Below, in pieces: positions 1 through 11,540 of a stretch of 64,000 nt of DNA. The translations under genes and the position numbers were made by a program. Positions within the stretch are counted from its first letter, which is position 1, and each line of letters starts with the position of its first letter. The DNA is taken from positions 105,473,087 through 105,537,086 of the forward strand of contig CM043966.1 in assembly GCA_014529385.2 (NCBI GenBank). The letters run 5' to 3'. The notes under the pieces were generated by a model. That model had not been told where the DNA came from. It was given only the letters and a program-made list of their open reading frames with translations, and did no database searches. Origin of the DNA: Adiantum capillus-veneris. Lineage: Eukaryota > Streptophyta > Polypodiopsida > Polypodiales > Pteridaceae.

Positions 1-515
1 CCTGTTACTTAATCCAAATGATGATTTACGAGTTTAAACTCCCCTTATAGTTTTCCTCAGGCCGTTAACGGCTCCGTGATTCTCCAAAATGGGTTAATTA
101 AAGTTAGGTATACGTTGATGATCAGATCTCTCCTATCTTGGGCTTCCAAATTCAGCCCGCTTAACTTCGTCCAAACTTCTTGAGCCCTAGCTTACCGAGC
201 TCCCTTCAAATTGCTTCTTCAACTGATTGCCCTTCCACTTGCTTCTTTAACTCTTTCCTTCCTTAGATCTGAAAGCAAGATCGAGAGAAAGATAATTCCT
301 TGCTTAATTTGGAGAACAAGAGAAATAGAGCTTCCCTCTTCCTCCTGTTTGCATGAACTCCCTTATTCTCCTTGCTTATGCGAGAGCAAGAAAGAGAGTG
401 GCCTCTTACTTTCCTTCTTTCCCTTCCTTATGCAAAAGCAAGAAAGAGAGTGACCTCTTGATTCATCTCCTTGCTTGTTCGAGAACGAGAGAAATAGAAC
501 TCTCTTTGCTTTTGT

Positions 516-559
<44 letters not shown>

Positions 560-609
560 CTTTGCTTGTCCAAGAGCGAGAAAGAGAGAGTGGTCTCTTC
601 TTGCTCATG

Positions 610-647
<38 letters not shown>

Positions 648-1744
648 CTCCTCCTTTTTTTGAATACTTGCCTCCTCTCCCTTCATAACACACCCCTTTT
701 GTTTTTTGTTCTCCCTATATTTGCCTCAGTCCATCAGTCACAGCATCGTTCACTGATGTGGCGCATGAAGGGGTGTGATGACGTGGTAGGCTGAATTGGA
801 GACAACACCAAATGTGGCGGGAGCAGAGCCAAAAATGGGCGCCAAGGGATGCCGAGCAAATTTGTCTTCTTGCCTGACGCCAACCGAGGCCTGCAGCTCT
901 TGCTATGACTTGGTCTCCCCTCCTGCCGGTCATGCCATGACATTCTTTCTTCGTTTTTCCCTTCACACACAATAACCCTTTTAATTATGGGCGTCCGACC
1001 TTTGCCTCAATCGGGCGGCCAAGAAAATTTGAGCGGCCATGTATATTACTTTGGACAGCCATAGTGCTTCATAGTGGACGGACATTTTCTCCATAGTGGG
1101 CGTCCACTGTCCATGTAGTGGCACCACATTTGGTACACATGCCGTCCAAGGCAATGCCAAGCACGACCAAGTCTCTACCATTGTTGGGAATTTCCCGCAA
1201 TCAATGCACTCTAGGAGACAACATTCTTGACCGCAAGACAAATTGGCTAAATATGTGTTATTTTCAAGTAACCCACTATCGCGAATATAGCAAATATCTT
1301 GTTCCCTTGGTACAAATCCTTGTTCTCATCACAATATTTAAGTGATCTCACAAAATGAACACCCGAGTGAGTTTTCTGGCACAATATATTTCTCCAATAT
1401 CCATTATTTTGTATATACATCCAATCAAAACATTATCAAATGTATACATCTCAACCCCGATAGTGCCGAGCACTGATCCATCAGCCTACCCCTCTTTCAA
1501 TGCACTGCAAGAGATGACAATTCAGACAAGATTCTCCTTGAGCATTTAACGTACCACATTCCAAAACCTAGATGAAGCTCAAAACTCCCAGATGGCACAC
1601 CAACCAAGGCGACCAAACTGGTACAAAACTGGTCCCCGATGAATCTTTAACCTACGATATCTTGGCAGCTAAAACTCCGATTTTGCTGATTTGAAAAGAA
1701 AAACATTCTCCACAAATTGAGAACTTCATCCCCATGCATTCATA
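1..1744. other. Intergenic or LTR-like DNA without a recognisable gene
   Basis: Small open frames are present on both strands but none resembles a protein I know, and several are only translations of the GA/CT repeats. The part nearest 1745 may be the rest of the A-type LTR that becomes recognisable at 1745, but I cannot place its outer end because there is no second full copy in the window. Confidence 0.5.
519..643. repeat. (AG)n microsatellites
   Basis: Two uninterrupted AG runs, about 519-555 and 612-643, lie in a purine/pyrimidine-skewed stretch. The Arg/Glu-rich and Ser/Leu-rich open frames across them are artefacts of the dinucleotide repeat. Confidence 0.9.
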
Positions 1745-2105
1745 TCAACTTTGAACCTTCATCAGTAGATGCCCAATCTGGTACAAATTTGCAAATATCT
1801 CAACTTCAAACTTCCATAACTTCTTTATTGTAGCTCCAATCGACGAGCCGTAAAGACAATCCGATAGAGCACTTCAAGCACTATAGTTCTAGATCATAAT
1901 CTCCCATCTATGCTCACTTCAAGCATACTCATTTTTAGCATCATTAAAGAACTTGTTGGCCCTTTAATGCCGCATATCTGGCATACATTAACTGTAAAAA
2001 TAGCTCGTTACCAAACCCTAAACACTAATCATTAAATAGGTAAGCTTAAAATAAGCTCAATGTGAATCTTCTTAGTATCTCTCTTAGCATGGGAGCGAAG
2101 CTGCA
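1745..2105 (-). repeat. A-type LTR, 3' LTR of element A (U3 side)
   Basis: This stretch is clearly similar, over its whole length, to 17061-17406. Read on the minus strand it begins TGCAGCTTC at 2105, the TG start expected of an LTR. The internal side next to it (2106-2125) reads as a modest polypurine tract on the minus strand with AAAGGTGG. That makes it the 3' LTR of the minus-strand element A. The outer end lies somewhere below 1745. Confidence 0.65.
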
Positions 2106-2279
2106 TGACATCTACCACCTTTGAACTTGCACAGCCTCCGGTCTGTGCCAACTGTACTTAAGAAGCATCATCAAGAGCATCATCATACTCATGGTCTAAT
2201 GCATATATAACATTATCTTCAGGAGGTTGATCTGTGTTGAAATCTTCAATATTAATCTCACCTTCTTGTTGCTTAAACA

Positions 2280-3520
2280 ACTTAACTCTTTTCCCTGCAA
2301 TGGAACCTTGAGCTCAATGCCATCTATCTCACATAGCTTATATGTCGCATTATCATAAACATGAAGTACTACATATGGTCCAAACCATCATTTAACCATC
2401 TTCCACATAGCAGTGTACTAGTTCTCCAGGCTATTGTCATATACAAGGACCCAATCCCCATCTTTAATAGCATGAGGTTGTAGTATTCACTTACCATCAA
2501 ATGTTGCTTAATTCTTTAATCTTGCTTCCTGAAGCTTCACTTTAGCTTGTTCAATATCTTCTTGACGCCTTTCAAGTTGGCAAATGTGCAAAGCAAGTAA
2601 ATCTTCTGTAGATATACCTTCTTCCCATGGCATTATGGTCCAAGAAATAACCGCTTCCTCTGTAGGCATAATGAATTTTTGTCCATGTATTATCTCAAAT
2701 GGCATAAAACCTGTAATAGAACTATGTGTAATTCAATCAACCCCTAAAGAAAATGGTAGGAGTTTAGGCCAATCACCAATATGTCCCTGGCATGCCTTTG
2801 CTAAAGCTTTAACAATAGGCGGATGCCCTCTTTCACTTTTGCCATTACCCTCTAGATTGTATGTTGTAGAGTGAAAGCCAATTTAATGCCCAAGTGAGCA
2901 GAGAAATTCGGAGCTTCATCTGCATCCATCTCTCCTCTATTAGTAGTAATTCTACCAACACATCCATACCTGGAAATAACATCCTCAAGCAAGAAATTTC
3001 ATACAAAACTGGTAGCTTTGGTATGCAAAGCTCTACCTTCCACCTGATTAGTAAGATCTTCTCTGGAAAGAACAATGTACTGCATCTTCCAAACACCTAC
3101 TGGCATGGTAATCAGGTCCACCACCACTTGTAGTGCATATTCAGTGGATAGGTGGGATGCAATCCATCTCAATGTTTCACATTAGAATACTGTTGGCATA
3201 TTAAGCATGTCTCCACAACTGAGCCACATCTTTATACATACCTTTCCACCAGTAATGATCCTTAATCTTGATAAAATTTGGCTAGACTCCTATGTGTTCA
3301 GCCCATAAACTTTCATGAAATTCTTTGATAGCCTGTTGTTGAGTTGCTTTATCACAAAAAACCCATTGCGGTACCCCTCCTAGGAAGTTTGGTTGCTTCC
3401 ATAAATGTCCATCCTTCAGAAAATAGCCATAAGCCTTCTTTTTTATCCTTTTATACTCTTGATCAGTCCACCTTTCATGCTTAGTAGGAGTGCTAAGGTA
3501 GCGATCGATCAAAAGCCACT
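2280..3520 (-). pseudogene. Element A integrase region (gypsy), broken
   Basis: Minus-strand frames give three parts of a Ty3/gypsy integrase. Near 3282-3512 is the zinc-binding side (WKQPNFLGGVPQWV then a His-containing HESLWAEHIGV). Near 2845-3096 is the core with SRYGCVGRI and a TNRGE stretch in place of the usual SDNG. At 2508-2705 is the C-terminal side with MPFEIIHGQKFIMPTEEAV and ALHICQLERR. Stops and frameshifts separate the parts. The integrase would insert the cDNA into the genome; this copy cannot be functional. The style of the conserved blocks is not that of the chromovirus B or the Tat-like F in this window, so A is a separate gypsy lineage. Confidence 0.75.
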
Positions 3521-3669
3521 CTCCATCATAGAACTCCTAAAAAAATACCTCAAAAATATGAGCAATATTACCACAATTTTCATGTAGATAAGAAGACTTG
3601 TAAACTTCAAGCCAACATCATCACTTGTGGTTGGCATGTCTTCTTCATTTTTAAACCTAGCTAAAATTC

Positions 3670-4920
3670 AAGGTTAAGAGACTTAATTTAGGCTATCCTT
3701 CGTACCATAGCAATATTCGGAGTAGAGAAATTTGCAATCATCCCTATCAGTGGCAAGTAATATGTCTCTACCACGACTGAAACTCCAATGAAATATTCTT
3801 TATCAGACCTTAGAGCAGTAGCAACACCCCAAAGTTCTCTCTTATCGAGTGGATAACCTCGTTGACAAGCATTGAGCACCTTTGCTCCAAATTGAACTGC
3901 ATACCTATGTCCTTCTTCGTCATCTTGACCTATAGCCCACCCAGTACTTGTCGGGCTAGTGTCAACTGTTAAAATTATTGGCCTTCCACATTTGTAGTCG
4001 ACTTTCCTCAAGGTAGGAGCCTCTCTCAGCATTTGATAAAGCACTTCTGCAACATAAGCAAAATGTGACAGCCAAATAAGATAGAATATACATGCACCCA
4101 AAAATCAACAAACTTCAATAATCAAAGAGCACATTTCCTTCATCTTTTGAATAGCTTCAACTTTAGCCGGACTGCACATATGCCCCACAATTAGAACCTC
4201 TTTAGCACCAAAAGTTGATTTCTGCCCTGAAAGTGTTAAGTTAACTTCTTCAAGCCTAGACAAAATAGCCTCATAGTCAGCGATATGTGGAGCAACAAAT
4301 TGTTGGCACCCCCTCTAATCTTTTACCTCATCTTTTGATCCTTTCTCACATCCTTTAATTGGTATATCATCAATCAAAGGCATAGTAACATGAGAGATAA
4401 AGTCCCTTAATACCTTATTCATGTCGTTCATCATATGAGCTATAGAATTAGTAGCACCCTATGGCAGAGTGCAAATTCTTACCAACCCAAGAGGTGTACG
4501 CATCGTAGTAAGATCCCTTCTCTTAAAGATAACTAAAATTGATCATACCAAGAGTAAAGATCACCCAGAGAGGAAATTGATCTACCTACAAAGGATTTAG
4601 CAAATTCATCCACAATTGGGCCAATACCCACATTGCTGATTGTTACCTTGTTAACCGGCTGCATGTCTTGTATGGACCTTAAAGTACCAGTTTTCTTTGG
4701 AACAGTGAACCATCAATTGGAGTATGGCACACATGATGGATCCAAAACTCCCATTTGTATCTTCTCATGAAGCAAATTGATAAGTTTTGGCAAGTGAGCT
4801 TTAGGAACTGGAATGGGACGTAAGCTCCATGGGATGTGAGGAACAATCAATATAACCATAGGTGAAACAACACTTAAATCCACACACCCAATCTCACTTG
4901 GCTAAAAATCAAAATCTTTA
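3670..4920 (-). pseudogene. Element A reverse transcriptase and RNase H, broken
   Basis: From 4920 downward the minus strand reads an RT with FTVPKKTGTLRSIQDMQPVN, then SWYDQF, RTPLGLVRICTLP and an aspartate pair in MPLIDDIPI (about 4370-4400), followed by LSGQKSTFGAKEVLIVGH. The tether and RNase H follow at 3688-4101 with ILTVDTSPTSTGWAIGQ, YPLDKRELWG and the terminal part of the domain. Several in-frame stops interrupt it. The order RT then RNase H then integrase (2280-3520) is the Ty3/gypsy order. These enzymes would copy the element RNA into DNA; the copy is dead. Confidence 0.78.
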
Positions 4921-5867
4921 TCGTGTTTTTTGAGCATACATGGAAAACACATGATTTCCTCTTCGTTGAGAAAACCATCTTCTCAAACCTTCAGCTGTTG
5001 CAATGTCTCCTTAGTGAATTTATGCCCAATGTTATTTAACTTCCTAAGCATAGGCTATCAAGAAGCTTCTTTAATCACCCCATCACTTCCTTCTGGTAGA
5101 GATGTAGCCACTAGTCTCGCTTTCTTTGTAATAGTCTTATACTTCGTCTCTACACGTGCTTCAGTTGCTTTACCCAAGTCATCCTCAATATGCATAAGTA
5201 CCTCGTATATGTCTAGCTCATCATACATGTCCATTGAGTGCACTTTAACAACTTCAGTTCCACTTTGTAACTTGCTTTGCCTGATATCCTAAAGCTCTGA
5301 CATAGTGTCAACATAAGAAATCTCTTCGAAGATTCATGAAATCACATCATCTGGGTCAAGCACATCACATCCCTGCAATTCACTTTGAATACTCAAAACA
5401 TATTGTTTCTCCCACTTAGGTAAATCATTAAATTTTTTGTAAGATATTGAACCCTCAGATGTTAATCCCAAAAATCTTGAAGAAAAGGTTTCTCTTTGCA
5501 AGAACTTCTCCTCACTTGTACCACCATAGTCTAGCCTTATAGTGGCAACCCAAGAAAATCCTAATAAAATATATGTTCTTTGAACTCTTTGTGTATCTTT
5601 GGCATTGGACGATCACGTAAATTGTCTTTGTTCCTGGCATGGTCAACACATACAATTAAAATTGAACCGCTTTCTTACCATCTCGGCTCCGAACCCTGGC
5701 ATAGGCCGATCCATTATCAAGCACCTTGGTTTTGATTCACACAATCATAATGTAGGGCTATTCCAAAATCAGTGGGTAGGAGGAATGCTCCTGTATAAAG
5801 AAGTTTTTCTCATCACAGACATCCCCAATAGTTACCTTGACGTTTGCACATGCACCATAAAGATCGC
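4921..5867 (-). pseudogene. Element A protease-to-RT linker, heavily decayed
   Basis: Minus-strand coding similarity continues between the protease and RT but is split among frames by stops and indels, so no single frame can be followed. It lies where the C-terminal half of the protease and the N-terminal part of RT should be. No plus-strand gene is evident. Confidence 0.45.
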
Positions 5868-6095
5868 CTAGAAGCATGTTGGCAAATCGAACCCGCCACC
5901 CGTGGTCCACATCAATAGGCCACTTCCCCTTCTGTGAAATTTTTTTTCCATTAGATTGATTTCTAAACCATGGTCTATAAGGGCTAAGACCAGCTCCTCA
6001 ATGTCACCAAGCTTTACCATAGTTTCAATTGTTGCTCTTCCCAATGAGTTCTTGAAAAGTGACTCTTGGTATAGTTTCTCTGTCTTCCCTATCAT
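5868..6095 (-). pseudogene. Element A retropepsin active-site region
   Basis: A 75-residue minus-strand frame reads ATIETMVKLGDIEELVLALIDHGLEINLM, which has the shape of a retroviral-type aspartic protease: a beta strand, then Asp-x-Gly (here D-H-G) and a hydrophobic NLM. A His in the middle of the D-x-G triad also occurs in element B. The protease would cut the Gag-Pol polyprotein. It lies between the gag zinc knuckle (about 6990) and RT (below 4920), as expected. The flap and C-terminal motif are beyond a break. Confidence 0.65.
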
Positions 6096-6333
6096 TAAAA
6101 TGCATGTTTCTTACCTTAGGTACAATCGGGTTTGGAACAACTTTGATTCTTCTTCTTCAAGATCTGTCAAATATTCTTTAGAATCATCCCGAATTTCTTC
6201 AATGTGTCAAACCACTTGGCTCTTAACTGATTCTGGGTCTTGCTCACTCAGTATCTTCCTTTATAATATCGATGATCTCCTCATGGAACTTGTGCTTGGC
6301 AATTCCCAAAATTTCACCCAATGTGAGCTCCAT

Positions 6334-7002
6334 TTAACTATTCAGGATACACTCCTCAAAAACCTTCTTCAGATCTGTAGCCAATTCAATAGCAGATTTA
6401 ATCTTATACGAAGGTCCCTTAGGATTACCTTGCTTTTTGTCCTTTGGTTCCTCCTCCATAACCACTTGAGGAGATAGCTTAGGAGCAGGCCCTTCCTCTT
6501 TCTTGATGTTGGATCTTGTTGGCCTTTTTGACATCCCAGCAACCTCTTCATCCCTTTTCCGCTTCTCTTCCACCATAGCTTCATTGGCTTGAGCTTTAGC
6601 AATAGATTCATATATACTGAAAGAGAATCTACTGGATAGGTCCACCCAGTAGTTTCCCGAATTAAATTCCCTACCTATCGTAACTTCCCATACGTTACCT
6701 TACAGGATTTTGCTATCTTTAAATCATATGGCCACAATTGACCCTTTGCACCTGTACCTTCATCGTCTCCCTTACCACAAACATGCAACCCATGTGTATC
6801 TGCTTCCACAAGAGCAACATTATGTTGTATTTCTTCCACTAGCTTCTTCATGCCGCCCCCTGCCAAAGTTTAAGTGAAGCATTTGTTTTGTTGCCCTGAG
6901 ATAAATCTTCCTGTCTTTCCAAAAAACCATATTCTTCTTGCAAGCTTCATCAAACTCATCACACTCTTTCACATACCTATGGTCTTCATTATCGCACCAC
7001 AC
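6334..7002 (-). pseudogene. Element A gag C-terminal part with zinc-knuckle-like motif
   Basis: At 6820-7002 the minus strand encodes VWCDNEDHRYVKECDEF, a cysteine/histidine arrangement (C-x5-H-x4-C, with the first Cys just upstream in the same strand) like a nucleocapsid knuckle, followed by KIYLRA. At 6334-6645 is a charged linker with KRPTRSNIKKEEGPAP. Both belong between Gag capsid and protease. The frames are interrupted by stops. In the intact element this region would bind the packaged RNA. Confidence 0.55.
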
Positions 7003-7875
7003 GCATCGATTATCCCAATTTTTACGTGGTGGCTGCTACTGCTTAGTTTTGGAAGTAGATGCCTCTGCAGTTAACCCTTCAAATTTAACATTTTTGAAAT
7101 TTAAATTTAGCTCTTGAATACCTTTTACCAGATCATCGCGTCCACCTTGGGTACTGTCAAGGGTGGTTTCTCTTTAATCTCTTCTTCAGTGTCATCTATT
7201 ACCTTGACCACGATCTACTTGTCAACTTGCTTCTGTCATTTTACAATCATATTCACTGCTTCAACGACTATTTTCCAATCAAACGTCAATCCCAGTTCTC
7301 CTCTTGGGTCCTCCAATAATTGCACCAAATTCTATTGAACTCGTGGATCAGTTGCTTGAATAAATGATTCCACCTTCTGATCCTTCAAGAAATGTTGTTC
7401 TCTCGATGACAACTGATCAAACTTCTTTCTCGTAACAACTTTCGTGCAGATAAATTTTTACTCTTCTTCTGCACCCACTTCATAAAACTCTATCTGGTCA
7501 CCCTCTGAGAATCTTCGAGAAAATATTCCTCTTGTACCGTCTTCTTAAAGTCCTGCCAATTTGGTCCTTGAGCCGCTTGAATTTTGTTAATCCAGGTCCT
7601 AAGTTTCAGCACTGCAATCAAATGAAACCCTTCCATTGAGTTCTGGTCTTCAATTACATTATCTTCTAGAGACTGCTCATAAAGATTGCAAAATTTTGAA
7701 ATATCTTGGCCTTCAAACTGCTGCAACTTATCTGTAACAGTTTGTCGAGCTTTATGACTCCTCTCTTGCAGGTTATATTTTTGTTGAGGGCATCTTGTTG
7801 CTCTTGCATGTACGCTACAAACTGCTGCATCATTTGTTGCATGGCTACCTCTTGCGGTGTAGACATAGGCTCCAA
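7003..7875 (-). pseudogene. Element A gag N-terminal and capsid region
   Basis: Minus-strand frames at 7666-7875 (MEPMSTPQEVAMQQMMQQFV) and 7490-7726 (FEGQDISKFCNLYEQSLEDN, then AAQGPNWQDFKKTVQEEYFLED) look like the start of a retrotransposon Gag. The second block has the aromatic/acidic pattern of a gypsy capsid helix bundle. The Met at 7875 is the best start: it lies 230 nt from the primer binding site at 8106. The frame is broken several times towards 7003. Confidence 0.6.
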
Positions 7876-7988
7876 CTATTTTCCCACCCTAGCTCCGTTT
7901 TGCATCGGGTTCACCAGGTTGTCGGGGGATATAGATTCAAAACATGAGCTAGGTCAGTGTTGGGCTCCTGGCTGTGGGAAAATTGAGA

Positions 7989-8118
7989 GCTTAACAAAAC
8001 CGATATTAGATCCCAGTTCCACTTACTCTATTATAATTAACAACATCAACCATTTATAGGCTACTTAAGGACCTCTCTTCTTAAGCAAGAAAAGAGAAAC
8101 CAAATGCTCTGATACCAA
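7989..8118 (-). promoter_or_regulatory. Leader and primer binding site shared by A and B sides
   Basis: These 130 bp are nearly identical to 15256-15385, the leader of element B. The motif at 8106-8117 is, on the minus strand, TGGTATCAGAGC, the primer binding site complementary to the 3' end of initiator tRNA-Met. It sits one base from the LTR end. The similarity stops at 7989, beyond which the A gag leader begins. So the LTR at 8119-9782 is flanked internally by a 5' end on its left as well as by a 3' end on its right. Confidence 0.85.
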
Positions 8119-9140
8119 TGTAATGGAATTTGCCTATTCAATTTGAGAGTAGCGGAATTTAATGAGAGTACTTTCAAGAAATGATTTTGTGAGCATAGCG
8201 GGTAGACATAATTGAAGATAGCAACATAATCATAGCAATTAGTTAACTTAGCATAGACAATACTTTTGCAAGAGAGAGAATTTAGAGAACATGACAACAG
8301 TTGAGGACCGAATTTATATGGAGCCGGTCCCCCCTCCAATAGGCATTTGTATTATGATTTCTCCCATAAAGAGAGACTTGTTACAATACATTCTTTGTGT
8401 TCCTTGTGACCTAGGTGAAGCAATGAAGATGGAAAGCTTCATGCATCACCATCATAGCATAACCTAAACTTGAAGAAAGCTTTAACTATACCAAGCCTCA
8501 GTCCCAAGACCTCAAACACCTTCGAAGGTGGAGAGAGCTAGCAGGGAATGAGGGTAGGGAAGAGGAAGAAGAAACATTTCATACGAGAAAGAGCTAGTTC
8601 CTCACTTATCATAACTCTTGTGCTAGCATACATAATAGCATAGTAATGAAGAAGAAATAGATGGAAAGCTCAAGCATTGAAGCATGGCTCTTGGATGGAT
8701 TTGCACTCCATAGCCAAGAGTGTTGGTGTAGGCTCTCAACCTCTACTTGCTTGGTGAAGGAGAGGGAGCTCTTGCACTTTGCATAGTACACAATAAGAGT
8801 GTTTGTGAGTGTGTGTGGGTGAGTATACCCCCTAAGCACCCCCCTAGCTTGCTTGGGTCGACCCCCCCTTGTAGCTCATGCTTGAAGCTCATTGGTCCCC
8901 TCCAGGCCTAGCCAATCACAAGCAGGAGCCATTACAAGCAACAGGGATAGCCTTGGGACAAGTGTCCCCCTTTCCCCTTTGAGAGAGAGGACTTGATAAA
9001 TGCAAAATCAATTAATTAAATATCCTTTATTATCATTGGACCCCTTGAGTGGCCAACCAATAGGTTTCAGCACACCATGAGGGCAACATGAGGAGGAACT
9101 TGACAAGTGTCCTTGCTGCCTCTTCAAGCTGGGGCTTCCC

Positions 9141-9225
<85 letters not shown>

Positions 9226-9782
9226 CTCTCTCATCCCCCCCCCCCCTTGTAGGCTCACCCCCCTCCTTGTAGGGATCTTTTTGACGTTGGATGAGCAAGC
9301 CCCTTAGTCATCAAGCATGACTAAGCACTTGAAGTAGGGGGTGTTCCCACAAGCATCTCAGGCAAGCTTCTCAAGGCACGTCAAGCACCTTAATCATGCA
9401 CCAAGTCAAGCACCTCAAGCATGGAGCCAGTCAAGCACCTCAAGCATCTTAATCAAGCACCTCAAGCACGACAAGCACCTTGAGTTTGGGCCGGGTTCCC
9501 ACCTCAAGCTCATCCCTAGCTTACCTAAGGTCAAAGGACTTTTACACACATTATTGGAGGTCTTCAATGAAGCTAACCCTAAGGTCTTATGCTCCATTGG
9601 TTAGCCTTGCTCTTGATAGACCATCTCCCATTTGGGCCCCTTTACTATTGGCCCCGTGTTGAGATAGATCTATAAGCACATATCTATATCTTAACACTTG
9701 TTCCCGTTTATTCTCCCACATTAAGTGATCAATTTAATATGAGAAAATCATTTGGGTTGGTTAGATATTATATTTTATGACA
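8119..9782 (-). repeat. B-type LTR, left copy
   Basis: Direct repeat of 15386-17060. On the minus strand it starts TGTCATAAAAT at 9782 and ends CCATTACA at 8119, giving TG...CA ends. It contains an (GT)n tract (9142-9224), a C run (about 9235-9246) and a minisatellite built on CAAGCACCT (about 9350-9480). Apart from these slippage-prone parts and about 75 bp missing from the other copy, the two LTRs differ at only a small number of sites. It is the 3' LTR of B and, because a primer binding site adjoins it, also looks like the 5' LTR of the A side. Confidence 0.9.
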
Positions 9783-9797
9783 TTACCTCTCTCTTGA
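9783..9797 (-). promoter_or_regulatory. Polypurine tract of element B
   Basis: On the minus strand the sequence TTCAAGAGAGAGGTAA directly precedes the TG of the LTR. This is where plus-strand cDNA synthesis of B would be primed. Confidence 0.75.
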
Positions 9798-9951
9798 AAT
9801 CATAGTCGTCCTCGACTATGAGGTAGAAGAGATAAAGCCTTAGTCATTAGTCAGTCGTACTTAGCGGGTAGAGGATCCCTTTTTTACCCTACGACATCTT
9901 TCCAAGATGGATGACTAATCCATTTGGTGCTTGGGAGACATAGCTGCCGCA

Positions 9952-10029
9952 AGCATGTCTGCTCTTTAGTCCATTTCATTCTCCCAAAGTAGCATGTCTG
10001 CTCTTTAGTCCATTTCATTCTCCCAAAGT
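9952..10029. repeat. 39-bp exact tandem duplication
   Basis: Two identical adjacent copies (9952-9990 and 9991-10029) of a unit starting AGCATGTCTGCTC. They lie in the 3' untranslated part of element B, between the end of pol and the polypurine tract. Confidence 0.95.
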
Positions 10030-10181
10030 AGAGTGACAAATTCTACTTGGTGTTTGAGACACGTCGTCATCACAAACATGATTCTAAGCATGCATACTAG
10101 TTAAATTTGTGCACAATTAAAAAGAGGACTAGTCTTATAAGACAAAAACATGAGTCATTTAAAAGAAATTTGTACATTTGC

Positions 10182-11540
10182 TTACTCTAATGTAGCATTG
10201 TAAGCATTGAAAAGGTTCATACTATCCTTAAGTTGTACTCCTTGCATCCATCTAGCATCTTCAAAAGGATAATTTTTGAACTTAATAAGATACCGTCAGA
10301 TTATCTTACCATGTCGTAGTACCTTGTCTTCATGCTGAAGGACAGCTTCGAGTTGTAGCACCTCTTCTTGGTCTTCAACTTCAGGAGGGTCTTCAATAAT
10401 TGGTTCAGTTGGTGGCTCTCCTTTGTAGGGCTTAAGTAGGCTTACATGAAAGGCATTGTGTATAAGCCAATGGTTGGGCAACTTGAGTTGATAATCCGTC
10501 TCATTGATGGGCTTCAAGATTTGGAAAGGACCATAGTATCTTTTTGCTAGTTTAGCATAATACTTTTGATGGCCCGTAGGATTTTTGCCCGTCGTTTGCC
10601 TTAATCGAGCCTTAGGAAACTTGAGTAAGACCCAATCATTTTCTTTGAACATTAAGGCTCTTCTGTGCTTATCAGCAGCAGCTTTTTGCCTTTGTTGAGA
10701 GATAACTATAGCCTCCCTAATCTTTTGAAAAGATTCTTGTAGGTCACGGCTATACTCATCGGCGGCGAAGATCTTCCCATGTACTTTGAGTAGCAAGGGA
10801 CTTTTAGGTCTTCCCTCTATGATCTCGAAAGGTTCTTTCCCCGTAGAAGTATGGACAGTATTATTGTAGGCATACTCTACTAGAGGTAAATACTTTTCCC
10901 ATTGTGAGCGTTGATCTACTTCGGTAACATAAGTCTTGAGTAGATCGAGTATCGTAAGATTGGCTATCTCACTTTGGCCATCCGTTTGTGGGTGATAGGC
11001 CGAAGAGAAATTCAATCTTGTTCCTAGATTTTCAAAGAGACCTTTCTAGAAATTACTGGTCATTCTAGGATCTCTATCTGACACGATGGATGTGGGTAAT
11101 CCATGGTGCTTGAAAATCTGAGATATGAAGAGAGTTGCCATTTGATGTGCCTTAATAGTCTTTTTGATAGGAATAAAATGTGCTTGCTTGCTAAACCTGT
11201 CGACTATTGTCCATATTCCTGTATTCCCATGGATAGACTTGGGTAATCCAAGATGAAATCCATGGATATACTCTCCCATGGTGAATTTGGAATAGGCAAT
11301 GGCTAGAGTAATCCAGGTTTCTTCCCTCTATCATACTTGGTCTTTTGGCATACTACACATTTTGAAACATACTCTTGTATGTCCACTTTCATGGTAGGCC
11401 AATAGAAATATGTCTCTACTCCTCGAAGAGTAGGTTGAATACCTCTATGCCCTGCATATGGAGGAGCATGGGATTCATACATAACCTTCTCACGAAGGGA
11501 ATGGGTAACACATAGCCTATTGCCGTGGAGAAGATAACCA
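10182..11540 (-). pseudogene. Element B integrase with C-terminal chromodomain
   Basis: Below the stop at 11541-11543 the same polyprotein continues: HAPPYAGHRGIQPTLRGVE, CVVCQKTK (zinc-binding), core blocks WTIVDRFSKQAHFIPI, SIVSDRDPRM and SAYHPQTDGQSE (D, D, E), then a GPF/Y-like block (RYYGPFQILKPIN) and HNAFHVSLLKPY. After a TGA at 10294 the frame reads RYLIKFKNYPFEDARWM, a chromodomain, and ends at 10182. Breaks: a one-base loss in the core near 11250, TAG at about 11044 where the family has Trp, and TGA for Arg in the chromodomain. Chromodomains of chromoviruses direct insertion to particular chromatin; here it is intact apart from the one stop. Confidence 0.88.

Noticed and set aside
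363-693. Open frames over the GA/CT repeats at the left end
   Set aside because: Low-complexity Arg/Glu and Ser/Leu runs from a dinucleotide repeat; no domain.
7940-7989. Remainder of the A-type LTR next to the B insertion
   Set aside because: Only a short match (AATTGAGA) to the LTR near 1718 was seen, too little to support.
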